A stretch of DNA of 64,000 nucleotides from JAWWOL01 sp963797535. GTDB lineage: Bacteria; Actinomycetota; Actinomycetes; JAWWOL01. Position numbers and translations under genes: made by a program. The notes beneath the pieces are model-generated. The model was not told the origin of the DNA and did not search any database. It saw only the letters and a list, made by a program, of their open reading frames with translations. The stretch spans positions 1,984,001 to 2,048,000 of the forward strand of contig CAWCPQ010000001.1 in the NCBI GenBank assembly GCA_963797535.1. The letters run 5' to 3'. Position 1 is the first letter of the stretch, and each line of letters starts with the position of its first letter. Shown piece by piece: positions 20,910 to 28,175 of the stretch.

Positions 20910-21367
20910 AGGCCCGACGCCTGGGCTTCGCCGAGCGACGCCAGCCGGTCGCGCAGTCGCTCGGCCTCGGCGGTCGCCAGCCCCGGCACCTTGGCGTCGG
21001 TGGCGGCCGCGGCCGTGTGCAGCTTGACCGTCGACAGCCCGAAGGCGCGCTCGACCGGGCCGGCGGTCACGTCGACGAACTGCATCCGGCCGTACGGGAC
21101 CACGGACAGCCGGCGGAACAGGAACCCGCGGCGAATCAGCAGGTCCTCCGCACGCTCCGCGTAGCCCCATGACCGGTATCGGCCACGCAGCAGCGACCAC
21201 TCGATGGCCGCCAGCACCAGGCACACGACCGCTGTGATGATGCCGGCGGTGCTGCTGACCGTCAGCCAGAACAACAGGGTCAGCCCGACCGTCACCGGCA
21301 CGGCGATCAGTGCCAGCAACAGCTGACGGGCGCTCCACAGCTTGGGGGAAGGGCTTCGATAGTCCAC
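20906..21367 (-). CDS. small bPH2-domain membrane protein (YdbS-like)
   Basis: A 153-residue partner of the larger bPH2 protein. Two helices (LLLALIAVPVTVGLTLLFWL and ITAVVCLVLAAIEWSLL) are followed by one bPH2 domain (EDLLIRRGFLFRRLSVVPYG, then RMQFVDVTAGPVERAFGL). The start is chosen at GTG 21367 (MDYRSPSPKLWSARQ). GGAG lies directly against it, so translation may be leaderless or use a nearby start; the open frame continues to 21538 but overlaps the divergent gene. It overlaps the downstream gene by 4 bases, indicating translational coupling. Confidence 0.85.
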   Translation of the reverse strand: MDYRSPSPKLWSARQLLLALIAVPVTVGLTLLFWLTVSSTAGIITAVVCLVLAAIEWSLLRGRYRSWGYAERAEDLLIRRGFLFRRLSVVPYGRMQFVDVTAGPVERAFGLSTVKLHTAAAATDAKVPGLATAEAERLRDRLASLGEAQASGL

Positions 21368-21473
21368 CTCCGAATCATCGCACCCTGACGGACCTCGACC
21401 GCAGGCGGCGAGGTGGGCGTTGGGACGACGCGGCTCGTGGCACCATGTCGGGACCGCACTTCGAGGGGGATGC

Positions 21474-22615
21474 ATGAGCGAGCCACCCAGCTGGTCCGCA
21501 CCGGGCGGGGGCGAGTCCGACCCGTCCCGCTCCGACATCCCACCGCCGCCGACCCATCCGCCGGGCCAGCCACCGTCTTACGGCGCAGCCGACCGCCGAT
21601 GTACGGGCAGCCACCGCCGATGTACGGGCAGCCGCCGCCGCAGTACGGCTACCCCGGCGGCTACCCGGGCGGCTATCCCGGCGGGTTCGCGCAGCCGTAC
21701 GCCGTGGCGGCCCCCAAGCCGGGCATCATCCCGCTGCGACCGCTGTCCGTCGGCGAGATCCTCGACGGCGCGTTCACCACCATCCGGCGCCATCCCAAGG
21801 CGACGCTCGGAGTGGCAGCCGCGGTCGCCTGCGCCCAGCAGGCGCTGATCCTGCTGTGGAAGGCGGTGTCCGGCACGCTGACGACGGCGCCCAACCTGTT
21901 CCGCGAGGAAACGCCCGGGGCCGACGGCACCTCGAGCCTCAGCTTCAGCAGCGATGTCGGCACGGTCTTCGCCGGCTTCGGTGTCACGGTGACCATCACG
22001 GCCGTCCTCGGTGCCCTGCTCACCGGGGTGCTGTGCCTCGTCGTCAGCGACAGCATCCTGGGCAAGAACACCAGCGCCGTCTCGGCCTGGGCGCGAGTGC
22101 GGCCGAGGGCGTGGCGGCTGCTCGGGGTGAGCCTCATCGTCGGCATCGTGCCGGTGCTGGGCCTCTTCCTCTGCATCCTTCCGGGAGTGTTCCTCTGGAC
22201 GGTGTGGGCGCTGGCGATCCCGGCGCTGGTGCTCGAACGGACAGGGACGTTCGAAGCCCTGCGGCGCAGCTGGCGGCTGGCGCTGCCGAGCTTCTGGCGG
22301 GTGCTCGGCATCCGCATCCTCGCCTACATCATCGCGGGCCTGCTCACAGCAGCGCTCTCGGCCGTCAGCGCCATCTTCACCGTGCAGCAGGCGTTCAGCT
22401 TCAACTCGGACACCGCGACGGTCCACCTCAGCGCGACGAGCATCATCATCAGCGCCGTCGTCGCAGTCCTGATCACCACGCTCACGGCACCGTTCATCGC
22501 CGGCATGACCACCCTGCTCTACGTCGACCGGCGGATCAGGGCCGAAGCGCTCGACGTCCAGCTGCAGCAGGCCGCCGGCGAGCAGTCCTCACTCGGCACC
22601 GCACCGTCGTTCTGA
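21474..22615 (+). pseudogene. Pro-rich integral membrane protein (GPDPase_memb-like), N-terminal frameshift
   Basis: The ATG at 21474 has GAGGGGG upstream and begins MSEPPSWSAPGGGESDPSRS, but this frame is lost near 21590. The main body, in another frame, starts with the repeat MYGQPPPMYGQPPPQYGYP and YPGG units, then six or so hydrophobic segments with FLCILPGVFLWTVWALAIPA and VLERTGTFEALRRSWRLALP, typical of the membrane domain found beside glycerophosphodiester phosphodiesterases. One missing base (or two extra) in a repetitive GCC/CCG stretch joins PPSYG to PPMYG. Alternatively translation starts at ATG 21599, but no ribosome binding site is seen there. It heads the DUF4129-DUF4350-MoxR-DUF58 operon. 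Confidence 0.75.
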
Positions 22616-22616
22616 C

Positions 22617-23279
22617 ATGTCCGGCCCGTCGGTGCTGCTCGCCGCTGCCCTGCCCCCCGTCACCCGTCAAGGGGCTCAGGACGCAGCCCGCCATGAGCTG
22701 TCGAAGCGGCAGTACGCCAGCGCGGAACCGCCGTGGTGGTCCAGGCCGCTGCGCTGGCTACTGAGGGAGATCGCGCGGGTCTGGACAGCCGCCGCCTCGC
22801 ACACCGGCGGGTCGATCGGCCTGGTGGTGCTGCTCGGTGCAATCGCTGTCGTCGTCGGGCTGGCCATCTGGCGAATCGGCCCGAGCGCCCGCAACTCGCG
22901 CAGTCGCGGCGGGGCTTTCGCCATCGACTCCGAGTCGACGGCCGATGACCATCGCAAGCTCGCCGCCTCCTTCGCCCAGCAGGGCAGCTGGGACAAGGCG
23001 GTCCGCGAACGGCTCCGCGCCATCGCCCGCGACCTCGAGGCACGGGCCCTGCTCGATCCGCGAGCCGGCCGTACCGCGGCCGAGCTGGCGGCCGAGGGTG
23101 GCCGGTCCTTGCCGTCGTGCGCCGCGATGCTGCGCGAGGCCGCCGACCGGTTCTCCGCCATCTGGTACGGCAACGCCGTGGCCACCAGCGAGGACTACCG
23201 CCGGCTCACCGAGATCGACGACGCCGTACGGGACACCCGGCCGGTCCGGCTGACGGACGTCGCACCGGCGGCCTCGTGA
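22617..23279 (+). CDS. DUF4129 membrane protein
   Basis: A 220-residue protein with one central membrane helix (SIGLVVLLGAIAVVVGLAIW) and a cytoplasmic C-terminal DUF4129 domain (RLRAIARDLEARALLDPRAG, then FSAIWYGNAVATSEDYRRL). DUF4129 domains accompany transglutaminase-like and MoxR/DUF58 proteins, possibly in envelope protein assembly. It starts 1 base after the previous stop and overlaps the next gene as GTGA, so it is a coupled operon member. Confidence 0.88.
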   Translation: MSGPSVLLAAALPPVTRQGAQDAARHELSKRQYASAEPPWWSRPLRWLLREIARVWTAAASHTGGSIGLVVLLGAIAVVVGLAIWRIGPSARNSRSRGGAFAIDSESTADDHRKLAASFAQQGSWDKAVRERLRAIARDLEARALLDPRAGRTAAELAAEGGRSLPSCAAMLREAADRFSAIWYGNAVATSEDYRRLTEIDDAVRDTRPVRLTDVAPAAS

Positions 23280-24475
23280 CCACGGCCCCGCCGCTGCTGC
23301 CGGACTCCGACCTGGCCGACGCGCCCCTGCCCGTGCGGTCCAGCAGCGGCCGCAACTACCTTCGTGGATCCCGCGGGCCGTTGATGATCCTCGGTGGGCT
23401 GATCGTCGTCGCCGGCATCGCCTTGCTGACCACTCGCAGCGCCTCCACCGGCGGCACCATGGACCCACGCTCGTACAGCCCCGAGGGCGCCAGGGCGCTG
23501 GCGACCCTGCTCACCGACCGCGGCGTGTCCGTCGTACGGGTGAACTCGGTCGACGCTGCGATCGGGCGGGCCAACCGGTCGGCCTCGACCGGATCCGCCA
23601 CGACGGTGGTCGTGGCCGATCCGGCACGTGAGGGTGAGGACCTCACGCCGCTGAGCCACCTGCCAGCCGGCAACACCCTGGTCCTGATCAGACCGGACCT
23701 CGAGACGCTGGACGACGTGCAGCCCGGCCTGAGGATCGGCGGGACGGTCGACCTGCGGACCCGCCAGCTCGACTGCGCCCAGCCCGCGGCCACGGTGGCA
23801 GGAGCTGTCGTCGCCGGCGGCGACAGCTTTCTGCAGACCGGGACGGCGAGGGGGGTCAGCTGCTACGTGGGAACCCTGTACCAGCAGGCACTCCTCACCG
23901 GTGGCAGCATCATCGACCTCGGCTCGGCGGCCACCCTGAGCAACGAGCACCTCGGTTCGCAGGGCAACGCAGCGCTCGGCCTCGGCCTCCTCGGCAGCCA
24001 CCCCAACGTCGTCTGGTTGGTGCCGGGACCGATCAGGGCCACCGGTACCAAGACCCTCGGCGAGCTGCTGCCGGAACGGGTCGGCGACGCCAAGCTGCAG
24101 CTGTTCATCGCGATCGGGCTGCTGATGCTGTGGCGGGCTCGCCGCCTCGGCCGGGTCGTCCACGAACCGCTGCCGGTGGTGGTGCGCGCCTCCGAGACCG
24201 TCGAGGGCCAGGGCCGGCTCTACCACGCGGCCAGGGCGCGAAGCCGCGCGGCCAACGCGATGCGCGCCGCTGCCCTGGCCCGCATGGCGCCGCGGCTCGG
24301 CATCCGCCGCGACGAGGGCACCTCCGCGATGGTCGACGCGATCGTGGCCCGAACCCAGCGCCACCCCACCGATGTCACCGCACTGCTGTACGGTGCCGAA
24401 CCGGAGGACGACCGAGCCCTGGTCACTCTGGCTGACCAGCTGGACGCCCTCGAAGCGGAGGTACGCCGATCGTGA
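23276..24475 (+). CDS. DUF4350 domain membrane protein
   Basis: A 399-residue protein starting at GTG 23276, overlapping the DUF4129 stop by 4 bases. An N-terminal helix (MILGGLIVVAGIALLTT) is followed by the DUF4350 ThuA-like domain (YSPEGARALATLLTDRGVSV, VVVADPAREGEDLTPLSHLP) and a second helix (KLQLFIAIGLLMLWRARRLG), then a cytoplasmic helical tail. The family is always found in MoxR/DUF58 operons; function is unknown. The stop overlaps the moxR start. Confidence 0.88.
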   Translation: MTTAPPLLPDSDLADAPLPVRSSSGRNYLRGSRGPLMILGGLIVVAGIALLTTRSASTGGTMDPRSYSPEGARALATLLTDRGVSVVRVNSVDAAIGRANRSASTGSATTVVVADPAREGEDLTPLSHLPAGNTLVLIRPDLETLDDVQPGLRIGGTVDLRTRQLDCAQPAATVAGAVVAGGDSFLQTGTARGVSCYVGTLYQQALLTGGSIIDLGSAATLSNEHLGSQGNAALGLGLLGSHPNVVWLVPGPIRATGTKTLGELLPERVGDAKLQLFIAIGLLMLWRARRLGRVVHEPLPVVVRASETVEGQGRLYHAARARSRAANAMRAAALARMAPRLGIRRDEGTSAMVDAIVARTQRHPTDVTALLYGAEPEDDRALVTLADQLDALEAEVRRS

Positions 24476-25497
24476 CCGAGACCCCTGGCTCCTTCCTGCC
24501 CTCAACTCCCCCACCTGCGCCGCCATCGGCGGGAGACCGGGCGGCCGCCGAGGGTGCGCGCGAGGCGCTGATCCGGCTTCGCGCCGAGGTCGGCAAGGCT
24601 GTCGTCGGTCAGGACGCCACCGTCACCGGGCTGGTGATCGCACTGCTGTGCCGAGGTCACGTACTCCTCGAAGGCGTCCCTGGTGTGGCCAAGACCCTTC
24701 TGGTACGGGCAATCGCGCAGTCGCTGACGCTCGACATGACCCGGGTGCAGTTCACCCCGGACCTGATGCCGGGCGACGTCACCGGGTCGCTCGTCTACGA
24801 CGGCCGCACCGCGGAGTTCGAGTTCCGCAAGGGTCCGGTTTTCACCAACTTGCTGCTGGCCGACGAGATCAACCGGACGCCCCCGAAGACCCAGGCGTCC
24901 CTGCTCGAGGCAATGGAAGAGCGCCAGGTCAGCGTCGACGGGCAGCCGCTGCCGCTGCCCGACCCGTTCGTCGTCATCGCGACCCAGAACCCGATCGAGT
25001 ACGAGGGCACCTACCCGCTGCCTGAGGCGCAGCTCGACCGGTTCCTCGTCAAGCTGACGGTGCCGTTGCCCGGCAGGGACGACGAGATTGCCGTACTCGC
25101 CAGGCATCACGGCGGATTCGATCCGCGAAACCTGGTCGCTGCCGGCGTCACTCCCGTGGCCGGTGCGGCCGAGCTCGACGTCGCGCGTGCCGCCGTCAGC
25201 CGGGTCGCCGTACGGCCGGAAGTCATGGCCTACATCGTCGATGTGTGCCGCGCGACCCGAACCTCACCGTCGCTCTCCCTCGGCGCCTCGCCCCGCGGCG
25301 CGACAGCAATCCTCAACACCGCCAAGGCGTGGGCGTGGCTGTCCGGCCGGGACTACGTGACCCCAGACGACGTGAAGGCACTGACCCGGCCGACGCTGCG
25401 ACACCGGATCGCGCTGCGACCCGAGGCCCAGCTCGAGGGCGTCACCACCGACGGCGTCCTGGACGGCGTCCTGGCCACAGTCCCGGTTCCGCGCTAG
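24472..25497 (+). CDS. MoxR-family AAA+ ATPase
   Basis: A 341-residue AAA+ chaperone of the MoxR class, thought to fold or insert cofactors into partner proteins together with DUF58/VWA partners. Walker A is GVPGVAKTLLVRA, Walker B LLLADEINRTPPKTQASLLE, sensor 1 VIATQNPIEYEGTYPLPEAQ, and the arginine-rich lid contains SLGASPRGATAILNTAKAWA. It starts at GTG 24472 with a 4-base overlap with the upstream gene. The DUF58 gene follows 16 bases later. Confidence 0.95.
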   Translation: MTETPGSFLPSTPPPAPPSAGDRAAAEGAREALIRLRAEVGKAVVGQDATVTGLVIALLCRGHVLLEGVPGVAKTLLVRAIAQSLTLDMTRVQFTPDLMPGDVTGSLVYDGRTAEFEFRKGPVFTNLLLADEINRTPPKTQASLLEAMEERQVSVDGQPLPLPDPFVVIATQNPIEYEGTYPLPEAQLDRFLVKLTVPLPGRDDEIAVLARHHGGFDPRNLVAAGVTPVAGAAELDVARAAVSRVAVRPEVMAYIVDVCRATRTSPSLSLGASPRGATAILNTAKAWAWLSGRDYVTPDDVKALTRPTLRHRIALRPEAQLEGVTTDGVLDGVLATVPVPR

Positions 25498-25513
25498 CCA
25501 TGACCGCCGCCTG

Positions 25514-26809
25514 ATGTCCCTCACCGGCCGGACGCCGTTGGTCGCCGCGATCTTCGTGGTGATCGTCTTCGCCTGGCCGGCCGGCGGCGCCACGGGACTG
25601 TGGCTGACCCTGCTGCTGCTGCTCGCCGTTGCGGTGGACACGTTGCTGGCTGGAAGCACCGGCGCACTGAAGTTTTCCCGTACGGGACCGGTGACCGGGC
25701 GCCTCGGCGAACCGATCAAGGTCGACCTCGTCATCGACAACGCGGGACGGCGGACCGTGCGCGCGATCGTCCGCGACGCCTGGCCGCCCAGCGCCGGCGT
25801 CCTGCCCCGCACCCACCGGGTCACAGTCCCGGCAGGCGAACGGCGACGACTCGTTGGTGTGCTCGTTCCCACCCGCCGCGGCGACCGGTGGGCGGACCGG
25901 GTCACCACCCGTTCGATCGGCCCGCTCGGCCTCGCCGGACGACAGGGCTGGCAGTCCGTACCGTGGCGAGTTCGCGTCCTCCCGCCCTTTACCAGCCGGA
26001 TCTTCCTGCCGGAACGCCTGGCACGGCTGCGCCAGCTGGACGGGCTCGTCGCGGCCAGGGTGCGCGGGCAGGGAACCGAGTTCGACTCGCTGCGTGAGTA
26101 CGTCCCCGGGGACGACGTGCGCTCCATCGACTGGCGGGCGACGGCGCGCGGCGGCGGCGTGGCCGTGCGCACCTGGCGGCCCGAGCGCGACCGGCGGATC
26201 CTGGTCGTGCTCGATACCAGCCGGGTGTCGGCGGGACGGGTCGGTGACATGCCCCGGCTCGACGCCTCCATCGACGCGACCCTCCTGCTGACCGCCCTGG
26301 CCGGTCGGGCCGGTGACCGGATCGGCCTGATCGCCTTCGACCGCTCGGTCAAGGCCCGGGTGCGCCGGTCCTCCGCCGGTGATGCCCTGCCAGAGGTCGT
26401 CGCCGCCGTCACCCCGCTGGAGCCGGCGCTGGTGGAGGCTGACTACCGCGACCTCGTGGCCGCCGTGCTGGCCGAGGCTCGTCAGCGCTGCCTGGTCGTG
26501 CTGATGACCGGACTCGAGCCCGCCGCCGTACGAGAGGGCCTGATCCCCGCGCTGGAACCCCTGCTGCGTCGGCATACTCTGCTGGTCTGCGCCGTCGCCG
26601 ACCCCGGCCTGACGCAGATGCGCGAAGGGCGCGGCACCGCCAGCGCCGTCTACGCCGCTGCCGCCGCCGAGCAGGCGCAGGCAGCGCGCGGCCAGATCTC
26701 AGCGCTGCTCAGACACCGCGGAGTCGAGGTGGTCGACGAGCCGCCGGCAACGTTCGCCCCTGCCGTTGCCGACGCCTACCTCGAGCTCAAGGCGGCAGGC
26801 CGGCTCTGA
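25514..26809 (+). CDS. DUF58 protein, MoxR partner
   Basis: A 431-residue protein with two N-terminal hydrophobic segments (VAAIFVVIVFAWPA, WLTLLLLLAVAVDTLL), a beta domain and the DUF58 signature GDDVRSIDWRATAR followed by a degenerate VWA-like region (ILVVLDTSRVSAGR). It acts with MoxR at the membrane face. In most actinobacteria a SpoIIM-like gene and an RDD gene follow immediately; here they lie 14 kb away (41037-43039), beyond a block of metabolic genes. Confidence 0.92.
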   Translation: MSLTGRTPLVAAIFVVIVFAWPAGGATGLWLTLLLLLAVAVDTLLAGSTGALKFSRTGPVTGRLGEPIKVDLVIDNAGRRTVRAIVRDAWPPSAGVLPRTHRVTVPAGERRRLVGVLVPTRRGDRWADRVTTRSIGPLGLAGRQGWQSVPWRVRVLPPFTSRIFLPERLARLRQLDGLVAARVRGQGTEFDSLREYVPGDDVRSIDWRATARGGGVAVRTWRPERDRRILVVLDTSRVSAGRVGDMPRLDASIDATLLLTALAGRAGDRIGLIAFDRSVKARVRRSSAGDALPEVVAAVTPLEPALVEADYRDLVAAVLAEARQRCLVVLMTGLEPAAVREGLIPALEPLLRRHTLLVCAVADPGLTQMREGRGTASAVYAAAAAEQAQAARGQISALLRHRGVEVVDEPPATFAPAVADAYLELKAAGRL

Positions 26810-26817
26810 CCCGCTGT

Positions 26818-27196
26818 GCGGTGCAGGTGAGTACGACGCCGTCTGCGCCCACGGGCTGCTGATGTACCTGGCGAACCCGGCCTGGTGCCTGCGGACTCTC
26901 GCCGAGCGGGTGGCCCCGCCTGGGCTGCTGTCCGTCACGGCTACCTCAACGAGCTCGGCGTGCACGCCCGCGCGGACCGGCTGCAGGACGTGGTCAGCTC
27001 AGTTGAGGCCTGGCTCCGGGTCGCGGGCTGGTACGGGGTCCGCCTGTTCACCGACACCACAGAGGCAGATGCGCCGGCGCCGGGGAAGGACGAGCTGGAA
27101 GCCCTCCTGGCGGTGGAGTACGAGGCGGGTCTGCGTGAGCCGTACCGCCGGCTGGGGGCGCAGATCCATCTGGTGGCGCGCCGCGACGCGGCCTGA
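26818..27196 (+). pseudogene. remnant of a SAM-dependent methyltransferase
   Basis: Two frames together encode the C-terminal half of a class I methyltransferase. GEYDAVCAHGLLMYLANPAW and RTLAERVAPPGLLSV (motif IV-V region) are in one frame. GYLNELGVHARADRLQDVVS, WYGVRLFTD and EYEAGLREPYRRLGAQIHLV follow in another, after a break near 26930 that also removed part of the linker. The N-terminal SAM-binding motif I is absent and there is no start codon or ribosome binding site. The fragment begins within 10 bases of the DUF58 stop, exactly where conserved synteny is lost, so it probably marks a rearrangement or insertion boundary. Confidence 0.8.
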
Positions 27197-27238
27197 CGTG
27201 GGGTGACGGGGTCGGGCCGTCAGGGTAGCCTGACGACC

Positions 27239-27853
27239 ATGAGCAAGCGCGATGATCCCTGGCAAGCCGGGAAGCGCGCCTGGGACCGGCTGAAGGACTG
27301 GCACCAGGACGACGGCGCCGCTGCGCTCGATGCTTTGTGCGACGTCGGCAAGCTGCGGCTGCTGCTCGACCAGGCCGAACTGGTCGCCGTACGCGCGGCT
27401 CGCCGGCACGGCAGGTCGTGGGCCGAGATCGCGACCCAGCTGGGGGTGACCCGCCAGTCGGCCTGGGAGCGCTGGCGTGACCTCGACGACGTGGCCGGGC
27501 CAGGGCCCGCCACGGCGGCGGTCGAGCTGGCTGTCCACGAGCTGCGGCGACGTTCCTCGGTGGCCGTGCCCAATGTGGTCGGCATGCCGACACCCGAGGC
27601 GCGCAAGACCCTGCTCGACCTGGGCCTGGTCGCCTCCTCGGCCGATCCCGACGGTGAACCGCTGGGGACGAGTGGTGTCGTCACCGACCAGGCCCCGGAG
27701 GCCGGCGCCAGGGTGGCTGCCGGGGCGACCGTGACGCTGTGGGTCCAGCGCGGCGGCGGCTACGGCGGAGTTCGCGAGCCGCGACGGCCCAAGCCCGGCC
27801 CCCGACTCGCCCGCGAGGCGCTCCAGGAACCGAGCGACCAAGCCGTCGGCTAG
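27239..27853 (+). CDS. HTH-PASTA fusion protein (soluble)
   Basis: A 204-residue protein beginning at ATG 27239. The N-terminal half is helical and ends in a helix-turn-helix-like unit (RSWAEIATQLGVTRQSAWER). The C-terminal half is one PASTA domain (VPNVVGMPTPEARKTLLDLG, ending VAAGATVTLWVQRG), then a basic tail. PASTA domains normally sit outside the cell on kinases and penicillin-binding proteins and bind muropeptides. Here there is no signal peptide or membrane segment, so a cytoplasmic DNA-binding or ligand-sensing role is inferred. It lies just upstream of the formate dehydrogenase operon in the same direction. How far this fusion has been characterised is not known to me. Confidence 0.8.
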   Translation: MSKRDDPWQAGKRAWDRLKDWHQDDGAAALDALCDVGKLRLLLDQAELVAVRAARRHGRSWAEIATQLGVTRQSAWERWRDLDDVAGPGPATAAVELAVHELRRRSSVAVPNVVGMPTPEARKTLLDLGLVASSADPDGEPLGTSGVVTDQAPEAGARVAAGATVTLWVQRGGGYGGVREPRRPKPGPRLAREALQEPSDQAVG

Positions 27854-27892
27854 CCGGTGCATGACCGGCCACGACGTGGGAAGGTGCCACCC

Positions 27893-28174
27893 GTGGTCAC
27901 ACGCGCGCAGGTGCTGGGTCTGATCGATGGCGGCCGGACGTACGAGCAGGCCGGGGCGGAGCTGGGCGTCACGCCGGGGCAGGCGTACATGATCGCGACC
28001 GGTCTCCCGGCCGACGGCAGCATGGCGCTCACCCCTGAGGAGCGCTCGCGACCGGGGATGCTCGCCGAGAGCACCCAGAACCTGTCCAACCCCGCGCACG
28101 CCAACCCGACGGTCAGGCCAGAGGTGCTGGCCTGGATCAAGCGGCGGGCCGAACGCGACCTGTCGGAGCGATGA
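27893..28174 (+). CDS. small HTH-like protein preceding fdhG
   Basis: A 93-residue protein starting at GTG 27893, with GGGAAGG upstream; an in-frame ATG at 27857 is an alternative. The first 50 residues resemble a helix-turn-helix (VLGLIDGGRTYEQAGAELGV, then TPGQAYMIATGLP). The rest is polar with LSNPAHANPTVRPEVLAWIK. It ends 1 base before the fdhG start, so it is translationally linked to it. Genes of this type precede actinobacterial formate dehydrogenases, which suggests an accessory or regulatory role; no function is established to my knowledge. Confidence 0.75.
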   Translation: MVTRAQVLGLIDGGRTYEQAGAELGVTPGQAYMIATGLPADGSMALTPEERSRPGMLAESTQNLSNPAHANPTVRPEVLAWIKRRAERDLSER

Positions 28175-28175
28175 C

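Noticed and set aside
26766..27206. Intact 146-residue gene after DUF58
   Set aside because: Only its middle part matches a methyltransferase; the match continues in another frame, so it is a remnant, not an intact gene.
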